From: Ilumatobacter sp.
GTDB lineage: Bacteria > Actinomycetota > Acidimicrobiia > Acidimicrobiales > Ilumatobacteraceae
Direction of reading: 5' to 3'
DNA: 50,368 nucleotides
NCBI GenBank assembly: GCA_007693335.1
Contig: REDU01000079.1
Coordinates: 1-50,368, forward strand
Made by a program: the position numbers and the translations under genes. Positions 16,272 to 24,347 of the stretch are shown piece by piece (the stretch's first letter is position 1; the number at the start of each line of letters is the position of its first letter). The notes under the pieces are model-generated. The model was given only the letters and a program-made list of their open reading frames with translations. It ran no database searches and was not told the origin of the DNA.

Positions 16272-16342
16272 CCAACGATCGCGTCGACCCGGATCGACGA
16301 CAACACCAGGTCCACGAGAGCAACGAACGACAGGGGTACGAC

Positions 16343-17125
16343 ATGGGACGCATCAGATATGGGGCTCGCAGCATCGACGAGCTGCGGAATCGCGAGGTCG
16401 AGGCCACGGGTGTCGACACCTGGGCCACCAGCCTCACGGCGGTCTACGAGACCGACCCCGACGCACTGGCGGCGGTGCTCCCGCCTCCGCTGGTGCCGTC
16501 GGAGGAACCACTGGTCCGGATCGCCATCGCCACTGTCGACATCGGGCGTGGCCGACCGCCGTTCGGAGCCGGCACCTTCGCTGTCGAGGCGGTCCACGAG
16601 GGGCTCGTCGGGAACTATCCGCTGGTGATGCCGATGACCACCGAACAGGCGGTGGTGGGAGGGCGCGAGACGTTCGGTGAACCCAAGAAGCTGGCCGAGG
16701 TGTCGCTCGTACGCGAGGGCGACCACATCCACGGATCGTTCGCCAGGATGGGATGCACGTTCCTCGAGATCGACGGCACGATCGTCGGTGAGGCCGACCC
16801 GGTGCCCGATCGTCGGCGCACCGACTTCTACTTCAAGTTCCTGCCGGCGCCCGACGGACAGGGGTTCGACACCGACCCTCGGCTCGTGTACTGCCATCGC
16901 GACGAGAAGACCCGCACTGCGCAGCGGGTCGAGGGCACGATCACCCTGCGCGACTCGCGTTTCGACCCGGTGGCCGACCTCCCGGTGCGCAACGTGCGGT
17001 GGATCGAGGTGGCCGAGCGCAGCAGCCGCCAGACCGGTGAGATCCGCGGAACGGTTCCGGGCGACTCGATCAGGCCCTACGTGCACCAGCGCTACGACGA
17101 TCTCTCGCCGGTCGGGACCGACTGA
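16343..17125 (+). CDS. Acetoacetate decarboxylase (ADC) family protein
   Basis: 260 residues. ADC-fold enzymes use a Schiff-base lysine to decarboxylate or retro-aldol beta-keto acids. The motif GRETFGEPKKLAEV places Lys115 and Lys116 at the same numbers as the catalytic and pKa-lowering lysines of clostridial ADC, so the active site looks intact. The N-terminal half also carries ADC-type LPPPLVP and GNYPLVMPM segments. ATG 16343 has AGGGG about 8 bases upstream. It follows the amidohydrolase by 71 bases and precedes the SDR by 16, consistent with one operon. Confidence 0.85.
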   Translation: MGRIRYGARSIDELRNREVEATGVDTWATSLTAVYETDPDALAAVLPPPLVPSEEPLVRIAIATVDIGRGRPPFGAGTFAVEAVHEGLVGNYPLVMPMTTEQAVVGGRETFGEPKKLAEVSLVREGDHIHGSFARMGCTFLEIDGTIVGEADPVPDRRRTDFYFKFLPAPDGQGFDTDPRLVYCHRDEKTRTAQRVEGTITLRDSRFDPVADLPVRNVRWIEVAERSSRQTGEIRGTVPGDSIRPYVHQRYDDLSPVGTD

Positions 17126-17141
17126 TGGAGCAGCGATCCTG

Positions 17142-18023
17142 ATGGAGCACTTCGAAGGTCGCGTCGCGGTGGTCACCGGTGGCGCCGGTGGGATCGGCCG
17201 CGCCATGGGTGAAGCATTCGGCCACGAGGGGATGCGGGTGGTGCTCGCCGACGTACAGGCCGAACCGCTCGATGCCACGGTCGCCGAGCTGCGCGCCGAC
17301 GGGCTCGACGTGATCGGTGTGGTCACCGACGTCAGCTCGTACGAATCGGTCGAGTCGCTGCGCGACCGCACCCTCGAGGCGTTCGGGGGCGTACACGTAC
17401 TGTGCAACAACGCCGGCATCGGTGCGGGCGCCGAGGGTCGGATGTGGGGCCACGACCTCATGGACTGGAACTGGGCCATCGCGGTGAACCTCATGGGGGT
17501 GGTCCACGGGATCAACGCGTTCGTGCCGGCCATGCTCGAGGGCGGCGACGAGGGGCACGTGGTCAACACGTCGTCGGGCAACGGTGGCATCTCGCCGCTG
17601 CCCGGTTCGCCGCAGTACGCCGTCACCAAAGCCGGTGTGGTCACGCTCACCGAGTGCCTCTACGGCCAACTCCAGGACGAGGGCGCGCCCATCGGTGCGT
17701 CGGTGCTGTTCCCGGGGCCTCACATGCTGCGGACCGGATTGTTCGAGTCGTGGCGGTCACGACCCGACCGGTACGCCAAGACCCGCCCACGGGTATCGCC
17801 GTACACCACCGTGGAGGACCTCGAGGAACAGATGGCGGCCGCCGGGATCACCGTGTCGTTCACCCCCGTCGAGGAGGTGGCCGAGCGGGTGGTCGCCGGC
17901 ATCCGATCCGGCGACTTCTGGATCCATCCGGCCAGCGAGCGATCCGATGATCAGCTGCGTGCCCGAACCGAGTCGATCCTCACCCGTTCGAACCCCTCGT
18001 ACCTCCGCGCCGTTCCCGGTTGA
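17142..18023 (+). CDS. SDR family oxidoreductase
   Basis: 293 residues. Motifs are VAVVTGGAGGIGRAM, LCNNAGIGAG, VVNTSSGNGG and QYAVTKAGV (YxxxK), so it should be active. It has a longer C-terminal part than the classical 250-residue SDRs (HPASERSDDQLRARTESILTR), as seen in actinobacterial SDRs that work on bulky lipids. The start ATG 17142 follows a duplicated 10-mer (TGATGGAGCA at 17124 and 17141); the first copy opens only five codons. Third gene of the amidohydrolase/ADC operon. Confidence 0.9.
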   Translation: MEHFEGRVAVVTGGAGGIGRAMGEAFGHEGMRVVLADVQAEPLDATVAELRADGLDVIGVVTDVSSYESVESLRDRTLEAFGGVHVLCNNAGIGAGAEGRMWGHDLMDWNWAIAVNLMGVVHGINAFVPAMLEGGDEGHVVNTSSGNGGISPLPGSPQYAVTKAGVVTLTECLYGQLQDEGAPIGASVLFPGPHMLRTGLFESWRSRPDRYAKTRPRVSPYTTVEDLEEQMAAAGITVSFTPVEEVAERVVAGIRSGDFWIHPASERSDDQLRARTESILTRSNPSYLRAVPG

Positions 18024-18074
18024 CGTCTCCGGCTCACGCCCATCGGACGCGCCCGTTCACCCGTACGACCATCC

Positions 18075-18101
18075 CACGACAACCTCACGACAACCTCACG
18101 A
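18075..18101 (+). repeat. Direct repeat CACGACAACCT x2.5 in leader of second amidohydrolase
   Basis: Two perfect 11-base copies (18075-18085, 18086-18096) and a partial third (CACGA) lie in the 93-base gap before ATG 18117. Role unknown; it sits in the likely untranslated leader just upstream of the purine-rich AAAGAGAGAA ribosome-binding stretch. Confidence 0.65.
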
Positions 18102-18116
18102 AAGAGAGAACCATCG

Positions 18117-19403
18117 ATGGATCCATATCTCGTGATCTCCGCCGACAGCCATGCCGGCCTCCCCACCGAGGACTACCGCCCCTATCTCGAGTCGAAGTAC
18201 CACCCGCAGTTCGACGACTTCCTGGCCGAGCGGGCTGCGCAGCTCGAGGCCATCACCAAGTTGGGGGTGCGCAACGAATCGTTCGCCAAGAGCTGGTTCG
18301 AAGAGCACGAGGAGGCGCTGCGCAGCGGCTGGGACGCAGACCGGCGCGACATCGAGCTCGACGGTGACGGCGTGGCCGGCGAAGTGGTGTTCCCCGACGC
18401 CGACGCGGTCGAGAGCCGGACCTGCGTGCCGTTCGGGGCCGGGCTCGGCATGTCGGGCGACATGGATCCCGAGATCGGGCTCGCCGGCGCGGTCGCGCAC
18501 AACCGCTGGCTCGCCGATCTCTGTTCCAACAGCCCCGAGCGTCGGAAAGGGGTGGCGCTGGTGCCCATCACGGCCGACCTCGACGATGTGCTCGCCGAGA
18601 TCCGTCGGGCCAAGGAGTCGGGACTCGGTGCGGTGATGATCCCTGCGATGTGGGTCGACCAGGCGCCGTACCACGACCGCCGGTACGACCCGGTCTGGGC
18701 GTTGTGCGAAGACCTCCAGATGCCCGTCGTCACCCACTCGGGTCCGGCACCACGCGAAGAGTTCGGCGACCATCTCGGCATCTACGTCTCCGAGGTCGTC
18801 TGGTGGCCGGCCCGCCCGATGTGGTTCATGCTGTGGTCAGGGGTGTTCGAGCGCTATCCCGGCCTGCGGTTCGGGGTCACCGAGGCCGGGTGCTGGTGGT
18901 TGCCGGCGATGATGTGGTTCTGGGACCGTCTGTTCCTCGGTGCGAAGGGGGCCGAGAAACTCGGTGCCAGCCCGTTCGGCGACTCCGTCACGATGCCTCC
19001 GTCCGACTACATCGACCGCAACTGCTTCATCGGCGCATCGAACACCAAGCGTCGCGAACTCGGCCAGCGGTACGAGATCGGGATCGACAACATCTGCTGG
19101 GGGAACGACTTCCCCCATCCCGAGGGCACCTGGCCGAACACGCGGTCGTGGCTCACCAAGACCTTCCACGACATCCCGATCGACGAGACCCGCCGGATGG
19201 TCGGGCTCTCGATCGGCGAGATCTTCGGGTTCGACCTCGAGGCGCTCCGACCCCACGCCGACCGCATCGGTCCCACGCCCGAGGAGTTCGGACAGGTGAC
19301 CCCCGACGACCCGACGGGCCAGCGGCTCGTCGAGCGCTGGGCCCCCGTGCGCGAGGTGGGCCGACACTGGCTGACCGATCACGACTTCTCCCTGATCAGT
19401 TGA
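18117..19403 (+). CDS. Amidohydrolase 2 (ACMSD-type) hydrolase, second copy
   Basis: 428 residues, same family as the enzyme at 15036-16271. The metal-binding motif is VISADSHAGL (residues 6-15), with DYRPYLESKYH shared in pattern with DYRPYLPSSYH of the first copy. VVTHSGPAP, VTEAGCWWLP and WGNDFPHPEG follow. The shared N-terminal pattern suggests divergence from one ancestor, possibly for successive or alternative substrates. The last gene before it ends 93 bases upstream, so it may be in the same transcript. A purine-rich AAAGAGAGAA precedes the ATG. Confidence 0.88.
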   Translation: MDPYLVISADSHAGLPTEDYRPYLESKYHPQFDDFLAERAAQLEAITKLGVRNESFAKSWFEEHEEALRSGWDADRRDIELDGDGVAGEVVFPDADAVESRTCVPFGAGLGMSGDMDPEIGLAGAVAHNRWLADLCSNSPERRKGVALVPITADLDDVLAEIRRAKESGLGAVMIPAMWVDQAPYHDRRYDPVWALCEDLQMPVVTHSGPAPREEFGDHLGIYVSEVVWWPARPMWFMLWSGVFERYPGLRFGVTEAGCWWLPAMMWFWDRLFLGAKGAEKLGASPFGDSVTMPPSDYIDRNCFIGASNTKRRELGQRYEIGIDNICWGNDFPHPEGTWPNTRSWLTKTFHDIPIDETRRMVGLSIGEIFGFDLEALRPHADRIGPTPEEFGQVTPDDPTGQRLVERWAPVREVGRHWLTDHDFSLIS

Positions 19404-19414
19404 GCGGGGGACAG

Positions 19415-20263
19415 TTGAGCAGGGAACAGCGGGATCGGTCCCGAACGATCTGCGTCACCGGTGTGGCGTCGGGCATCGGCGCCGCCACTGCGGCGTTGCT
19501 GCGCCGCGACGGCTGCCACGTGATCGGTGTCGATCAGCGGGACGCCGAGGTGGTGGCCGACCTGTCGACCGCCGATGGACGCCAGGCTGCGGTGGCTGGC
19601 GTCCTCGATGCCAGCGGCGGGGTGCTCGATGGGTTCGTGCCGTGTGCCGGGGTCGGAGGGCTCCAGTCGGCCGACCTGACCGTGCGGATCAACTACTTCG
19701 GTGTCCAGGCCATGCTGAACGGACTCCGGTCGGCCCTGGCAGCCGGTGATCGCGCCGCTGTGGTCCTCATCTCCTCGAACTCCACCACGACCACTCCAGG
19801 GCTGTCGATCGACGACGCGCAGGTGTACCTCGACGGCGACGAGGCGGCTGCGGTCAACCACTTCGCCGCGCGTGGCTGGATGGCCTACCCGGCCGGCAAG
19901 CTGGCGCTCGCGTTCTGGACGCGGGCGAGCTCCGCAGCGTGGCTGGCAGATGGCATCCGCCTGAATGCAGTGGCCCCTGGCGTGATCGACACCGGGATGA
20001 CACGACCACTCCTCGACATCGACGGGATCAAGGAGGCGCTCGACGAGATCCCGATCCCTGCCGGCCGCTGGGGTGACGCGGCCGAGGTCGCTTCGGCGAT
20101 CGGGTTCTTGCTGTCACCGTCGACGTCGTACGTGGTGGGTCAGGTGTTGTTCATCGACGGTGGCACCGATGCGTTCATGCACCCCTTCGCGCACCCACGC
20201 CCGTTCTCGGCCGGCGGTGACGTATCTGACGGACTATCAGATTCTGCTAGAACAGCATCGTGA
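19415..20263 (+). CDS. SDR family oxidoreductase, 3-alpha-HSD/carbonyl-reductase type
   Basis: 282 residues from TTG 19415, with GCGGGGG a few bases upstream. TTG was chosen because no ATG or GTG lies before the glycine motif VTGVASGIGAATA. PCAG replaces NNAG. Ser (VLISSNS) and AYPAGKLAL (YxxxK) are separated by a long insertion, as in bacterial 3-alpha-hydroxysteroid dehydrogenase/carbonyl reductases. That makes a hydroxysteroid plausible. The last codons contain operator site 4 and the -10 box of the next gene, and the stop overlaps the next start (GTGA), so the C-terminus (SDGLSDSARTAS) is constrained by regulatory DNA. Confidence 0.82.
   Translation: MSREQRDRSRTICVTGVASGIGAATAALLRRDGCHVIGVDQRDAEVVADLSTADGRQAAVAGVLDASGGVLDGFVPCAGVGGLQSADLTVRINYFGVQAMLNGLRSALAAGDRAAVVLISSNSTTTTPGLSIDDAQVYLDGDEAAAVNHFAARGWMAYPAGKLALAFWTRASSAAWLADGIRLNAVAPGVIDTGMTRPLLDIDGIKEALDEIPIPAGRWGDAAEVASAIGFLLSPSTSYVVGQVLFIDGGTDAFMHPFAHPRPFSAGGDVSDGLSDSARTAS
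20225..20241. promoter_or_regulatory. 17-bp palindromic operator, site 4 (TCTGACGGACTATCAGA), inside a coding sequence
   Basis: The site lies within the last codons of the SDR gene. TAGAAC (20248-20253) follows 6 bases after the operator and is itself 6 bases before GTG 20260, giving a leaderless internal promoter for the LLM oxidoreductase gene. Confidence 0.75.
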
Positions 20264-21165
20264 AGTTTTGGTGCGCGACCGCATGGATGGACCCTCGCGA
20301 GTTGATCGCGATGTCGACACTGCTCGACGACGCCGGGTACCACGGGCTCATGGTGAGCGATCACCTGGTGTTCCCGCGTGAGCTCGAGAGCAAGTACCCC
20401 TACTCGCCGCACCCCGACGGGCGGCCGATCTGGGAGCCCGAGACCGTGTGGCCCGACCCGTGGGTGCTCATCGGAGCGATGTCGGCCGTCACCACGCAGC
20501 TCAACTTCACGACCAACATCTACGTTGCCCCGATGCGGCCGATCCTGCAGGTGGCCAAGGAGGTCGGCACCGCCTCGGTCATCTCGGGCGGGCGGGTGGC
20601 GCTCGGGGTCGGCGCAGGATGGATGCGCGAGGAGTTCGAACTGCAAGGTCAGGACTTCACCAACCGGGGCAAGCGGCTCACCGAGATGATCCAGGCGCTG
20701 CGGGAACTGTGGAGTGGCGGCTGGGTCGAGTTCCACGGCGACTACTACGACATCCCCGAGCTCACGATGGAACCGCACCCTGCCGAGCCGGTGCCGATCT
20801 ACGTGGGCGGGCACTCCGACGCGGCGCTCAAGCGCGCCGCCAAGGTGGCCGACGGCTGGATCGGCAACGCCTACCCGTGGGACGAAGCCGTCCACTACAC
20901 CGGACGGCTGCGTGAATTCCTCGCCGACGAGGGTCGAGCCGATGACGACTTCGAGATCATCTGCGGTCTCTACGCGATGCCCGAGCCCGAACTCTTCGAG
21001 CGGGCCGAGGCCGAGCTCGGGATCACCGCCACGCTGTGCCAGCCGTGGGCGCTCGACGCCGGGATCCAGCGCATGAAGGGCGAGGGGATCACCCCGCCGG
21101 CTGAAGCGTACCGAGAGTCGATCGAGCGGTTCGCCACCGACGTCCTGGCGCACTGCCAGTCGTGA
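20260..21165 (+). CDS. LLM class F420-dependent oxidoreductase
   Basis: 301 residues. Luciferase-like TIM barrel that usually uses reduced F420 (or flavin). Seen: MVSDHLVFP, the long-chain substrate lid region KYPYSPHPDGRPIWEPETVWPDPWVLIGAMSAVTTQLNFTTNIYV, RVALGVGAGWMREEF and PIYVGGHSDAALKRAAKVADGWIG. GTG 20260 overlaps the SDR stop (GTGA) and also fits a leaderless start 6 bases after TAGAAC. It belongs to the same subfamily as the enzyme at 23433-24347. Its probable role is an F420H2-dependent reduction or oxidation of a polycyclic or lipid substrate. Confidence 0.88.
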   Translation: MKFWCATAWMDPRELIAMSTLLDDAGYHGLMVSDHLVFPRELESKYPYSPHPDGRPIWEPETVWPDPWVLIGAMSAVTTQLNFTTNIYVAPMRPILQVAKEVGTASVISGGRVALGVGAGWMREEFELQGQDFTNRGKRLTEMIQALRELWSGGWVEFHGDYYDIPELTMEPHPAEPVPIYVGGHSDAALKRAAKVADGWIGNAYPWDEAVHYTGRLREFLADEGRADDDFEIICGLYAMPEPELFERAEAELGITATLCQPWALDAGIQRMKGEGITPPAEAYRESIERFATDVLAHCQS

Positions 21166-21172
21166 GCGGTTG

Positions 21173-23323
21173 ATGGCGGCACGGGGGCGCGCAATCGCCG
21201 CACGATCAGGGTCGGGTCCGTTCGCCAACCTCTTGGCCCCCGGGCGCCTGGGCCCGCTCGAACTCCCCAATCGGGTCCTGCTCCCGGCGATGGACATGAA
21301 CCTGTGCGACGACGGCGTGATCACCACCGGAGAGATCCAGCACTACACGGCCCGGGCCGCAGGCGGCGCGGCGATGGTGATCACGGGCAGCAGCGCCGTG
21401 GCGTTCCCGCACGGCGCCACCACGCGCAACCAGCCGGGTCTCTCCGACGACCGCTTCATCCCCGGCCTGCGGGCGCTGGCCGACTCGGTGCACCGTGTCG
21501 GCGGACGCCTGTGCATCCAGCTCTGCCATCACGGCAAGACGTCGGCCGTCGACACCGCCGAGGACCGTCCGCTCCTGGTGCCCTCGGCACCCACCGACAC
21601 CCTCGACCTGTCGGCGCTGCAGGACAACACCATGGACGAGCTGATGAAGCTGGCGGCGCCGAGCAAGGCCAAGTCACCCACCTACGACGTGGCCGACGAG
21701 CAGGCGATCGCCTGGGCGATCGACCAGTTCGCGTCGGCCGCGGCGCGTTGCCGGGAAGCGGGCGCCGATGCGGTCGAGGTCCACGCTGCGCACGGGTACC
21801 TGTTGTCGGCGTTCCTGTCGGCCGGCTACAACCACCGTGACGACGAGTGGGGCGGCACGATCGAACGGCGGGCCCGCCTGACATGCGAGGTGCTCGCCGC
21901 CGTCCGCGCCGCCGTCGGTCCCGACATGGCCGTCTCGGTGCGGGTCAACGCACACGAGTACGGCCTCGCCGACGGCCTGCGCGCCGATGAGATCGCGATC
22001 GCGGCACCGCTGTTCGTTGCGGCCGGTGCCGACGCCATCCACGTGTCGGCGAACGCCCACAACCCCTTCGCCGACTTCACCGAAGGCCCCCTCCCGAGCC
22101 GGGTCGGCCAGTACCGCGAGTTCGCCCGAACGGTCAAGGCCGCCGTCGACGTGCCGGTGATCGCGGTCGGTCGCCTGCTCCCCGAGACCGCTGAGGAGAT
22201 GCTGGGTGCGGGCGAGTGCGACTTCGTGTCGATGGGACGTCAGCAACTGGCCGACCCCGATCTCGTGGCGAAGCTGCGTGACGGTCGCCGGGCGTCGGTG
22301 CGACCGTGCATCAACTGCTACGTCTGCGTGGAGCAGAACTTCTTCGAGGGCACTCCTCGGTGTGCGGTCAACCCGGCACTGGGTCACGAAGACCTGGCGG
22401 CGATCGTTCCTGCGGCGGCCTCACGTCACGTCGTGGTGGTGGGCGGCGGACCGGGCGGGATGGAGACCGCCCGGCTCGCAGCCGAGCGCGGGCATCGGGT
22501 CACCCTGGTCGAGCGGGCCGACCGTCTGGGCGGTACGGCGTGGTTCTCGCAACTCACCACCCCGGCCAACGCCCCGCTGGTCGACTGGCTCACCCACGAG
22601 ATCACCCGGCTCGGCGTCGACGTTCGCCTGGGCACCACGGCGTCGGTTGCCGATGTGGCGGCGATGCGGCCCGACGTGGTCGTGGTCGCAACAGGTGCCG
22701 TACGAGGTCGGCCGGATGTGCCCGGAGCCCATCTCGATCACGTGTACACCGGCGACGGTCTGCGTGACCTGATCACCGGCGGGGCGGGCGGCGCAGGCTC
22801 GCAGCGCTCGCTCGTGGAACGCGTCGCGCTCGGCGTCGGGCGAACCCTCCGGCTCACCGAACGCCCGGACCGCATCCGTGAGCTCTCGAAGCGCTGGATG
22901 CCGATCGGACCACAGGTCGTGGTGCTCGGCGGTGGGCTCGTCGGCCTCGAACTCGCGGAGTTCCTGGCCGAACGAGGGCGCGCGGTGACGGTGCTCGAAC
23001 CGGGCCCTGCGCTGGGACTGCAGATGGCGATGCCCCGCAGGTGGTCGGCGGTGCGGCGTGCCACCGATCACGGCGTCGCGCTGGTGCGCAATGCCGAGGT
23101 GGTCGAGATCACCGCCACCGAGGTGCGGTACCGCGTCGGTGACGACGAGCTCCGGGTCGCGGCAACCGACGTCGTGGTGGCCGGCGAGGTGAGCGCCGGG
23201 CATCCGCTCGCGGACGAGCTCCGCGCGGCCGGTCACACGGTCGAGGTGGTGGGCGATGCCGGCGAAGTGGGCTACATCGACGGCGCGGTGCACTCGGCGT
23301 GGCGCGTGGCGCGGGCGATCTGA
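21173..23323 (+). CDS. Old-yellow-enzyme/2,4-dienoyl-CoA reductase-type FMN/4Fe-4S/FAD oxidoreductase
   Basis: 716 residues in three parts. The OYE TIM barrel runs to about residue 370 (LPNRVLLPAMDM; HAAHGYLLSAFLSAGYNHRDDEWGG). The 4Fe-4S cysteines are CINCYVC...C at about 381-399, with trimethylamine-dehydrogenase-like C-x2-C-x2-C spacing rather than FadH C-x2-C-x3-C. The FAD/NAD(P) half carries VVVVGGGPGGMETARLAAERG and VVVLGGGLVGLELAEFLAERG. It passes electrons from NAD(P)H to reduce an activated C=C bond. Start ATG 21173 is 7 bases after the LLM stop, in the same operon. The substrate is unknown; a dienoyl-CoA or enone from steroid breakdown is plausible. Confidence 0.9.
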   Translation: MAARGRAIAARSGSGPFANLLAPGRLGPLELPNRVLLPAMDMNLCDDGVITTGEIQHYTARAAGGAAMVITGSSAVAFPHGATTRNQPGLSDDRFIPGLRALADSVHRVGGRLCIQLCHHGKTSAVDTAEDRPLLVPSAPTDTLDLSALQDNTMDELMKLAAPSKAKSPTYDVADEQAIAWAIDQFASAAARCREAGADAVEVHAAHGYLLSAFLSAGYNHRDDEWGGTIERRARLTCEVLAAVRAAVGPDMAVSVRVNAHEYGLADGLRADEIAIAAPLFVAAGADAIHVSANAHNPFADFTEGPLPSRVGQYREFARTVKAAVDVPVIAVGRLLPETAEEMLGAGECDFVSMGRQQLADPDLVAKLRDGRRASVRPCINCYVCVEQNFFEGTPRCAVNPALGHEDLAAIVPAAASRHVVVVGGGPGGMETARLAAERGHRVTLVERADRLGGTAWFSQLTTPANAPLVDWLTHEITRLGVDVRLGTTASVADVAAMRPDVVVVATGAVRGRPDVPGAHLDHVYTGDGLRDLITGGAGGAGSQRSLVERVALGVGRTLRLTERPDRIRELSKRWMPIGPQVVVLGGGLVGLELAEFLAERGRAVTVLEPGPALGLQMAMPRRWSAVRRATDHGVALVRNAEVVEITATEVRYRVGDDELRVAATDVVVAGEVSAGHPLADELRAAGHTVEVVGDAGEVGYIDGAVHSAWRVARAI

Positions 23324-23340
23324 GCGTCAGGAGCACGAGG

Positions 23341-23436
23341 ATGTTCGATCTCACGGGGAAGGTGGCGTTCGTGACCGGCGCGTCGTTCGTCACCGGACAG
23401 ACCCTCGGGGTCAACGGCGGGGGAGTCACCTCATGA
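23341..23436 (+). pseudogene. 31-codon SDR remnant: N-terminus joined in frame to C-terminus
   Basis: The small ORF reads MFDLTGKVAFVTGAS then directly FVTGQTLGVNGGGVTS. The first part is the start of a classical SDR, up to the glycine motif. The second is the usual SDR C-terminus, so about 210-220 residues are missing through one in-frame deletion. The sequences at the junction, TTCGTGACCGG and TTCGTCACCGG, are near-identical. A good ribosome-binding site (AGGAG) and the ATGA overlap with the next gene are kept. It may survive only to feed ribosomes to the next gene, or be a real micropeptide. Confidence 0.8.
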
Positions 23437-24347
23437 CCAGTTCCCCGGCCACCAGGTTCTGTGTGCCGTTCCCGATGTTCCCGACCGACCACGTGCTGGC
23501 CCTGGCACCCGTGGCCGAGGAGGCCGGGTTCGATCTGGTGGCGGTGCCCGACTCGGTGTTCTTCCCAGAGCACGTCTCCGCCGACTATCCGTACTCGGCC
23601 GACGGGGCCAGGTTCTGGGCGCCCGACACCCCGTTCGTCGATCCGTTCATCGCCATCGCGGCGATGTCGGCGCTGACCACGCAGCTGCGGTTCGTGACCA
23701 ATGTGCTCAAGACGCCTCTGCGCGATCCGCTCATCGTCGCCAAGCAGGTGGCGTCGCTCGCAGCGATCAGTCGCGAACGCGTCGAGCTGGGCGTCGGGCT
23801 CTCGTGGATCCCCGAGGAGTTCGCGTGGACGGGCACCGAGATGCGGACCCGCGGTGCCCGCCTCGACGAGCAGATCGACATCCTCCGTCTCGTCTGTTCC
23901 GGCGGTGGCCCGCAGTGGATCGAGTACCACGGCACGCACTACGACGTGGGACGCCTGATGATCAGCCCGGCACCCGAACAACCGGTGCGCGTCCACGTCG
24001 GCGGTCACAGCGATCCGGCACTCCGACGTGCCGCCCGTGCGGGTGACGGGTGGATCTCGGTGCAGGCGACGAGCGACGAGATCCGCCGGTGCGTCGACAC
24101 GCTCGCCCGACAGCGCCACGAGCACGGTCGCACCGGGGAGTTCGACGCGATCGTGCTGCCCATCGACATCGCCCCGTTCGATGGCATCGACGACTTCCGC
24201 CGACTGGCCGAGCAGATCGAGGCGAAGGGGATCTCGCCCGTGTTCCAGGTGGTGCCGTGGTACTTCACCGGCGGCGATCCCGACTCGCTCGACACCCGGC
24301 GCGACTCGATCACCCGTTTCGGCGACGAGATCATCGCCCGCTTCTGA
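23433..24347 (+). CDS. LLM class F420-dependent oxidoreductase
   Basis: 304 residues, same subfamily as the enzyme at 20260-21165. Both have the KYPYS/DYPYS...FW/IW...P insertion after the N-terminal substrate region, MSALTTQLRFVTNVL versus MSAVTTQLNFTTNIYV, and VHVGGHSDPALRRAARAGDGWIS. ATG 23433 overlaps the stop of the 31-codon SDR remnant (ATGA). The gene ends convergent with the cyclase gene, with adjacent stops. Probably the last gene of the operon starting at 20260. Cofactor F420 is inferred from the family. Confidence 0.88.
   Translation: MTSSPATRFCVPFPMFPTDHVLALAPVAEEAGFDLVAVPDSVFFPEHVSADYPYSADGARFWAPDTPFVDPFIAIAAMSALTTQLRFVTNVLKTPLRDPLIVAKQVASLAAISRERVELGVGLSWIPEEFAWTGTEMRTRGARLDEQIDILRLVCSGGGPQWIEYHGTHYDVGRLMISPAPEQPVRVHVGGHSDPALRRAARAGDGWISVQATSDEIRRCVDTLARQRHEHGRTGEFDAIVLPIDIAPFDGIDDFRRLAEQIEAKGISPVFQVVPWYFTGGDPDSLDTRRDSITRFGDEIIARF

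Noticed and set aside
19399..19420. Direct repeat CAGTTGAGC around the SDR start at 19415
   Set aside because: Two short copies 14 bases apart; one spans the previous stop and the other the TTG start, with no symmetry. Probably chance or a minor duplication.
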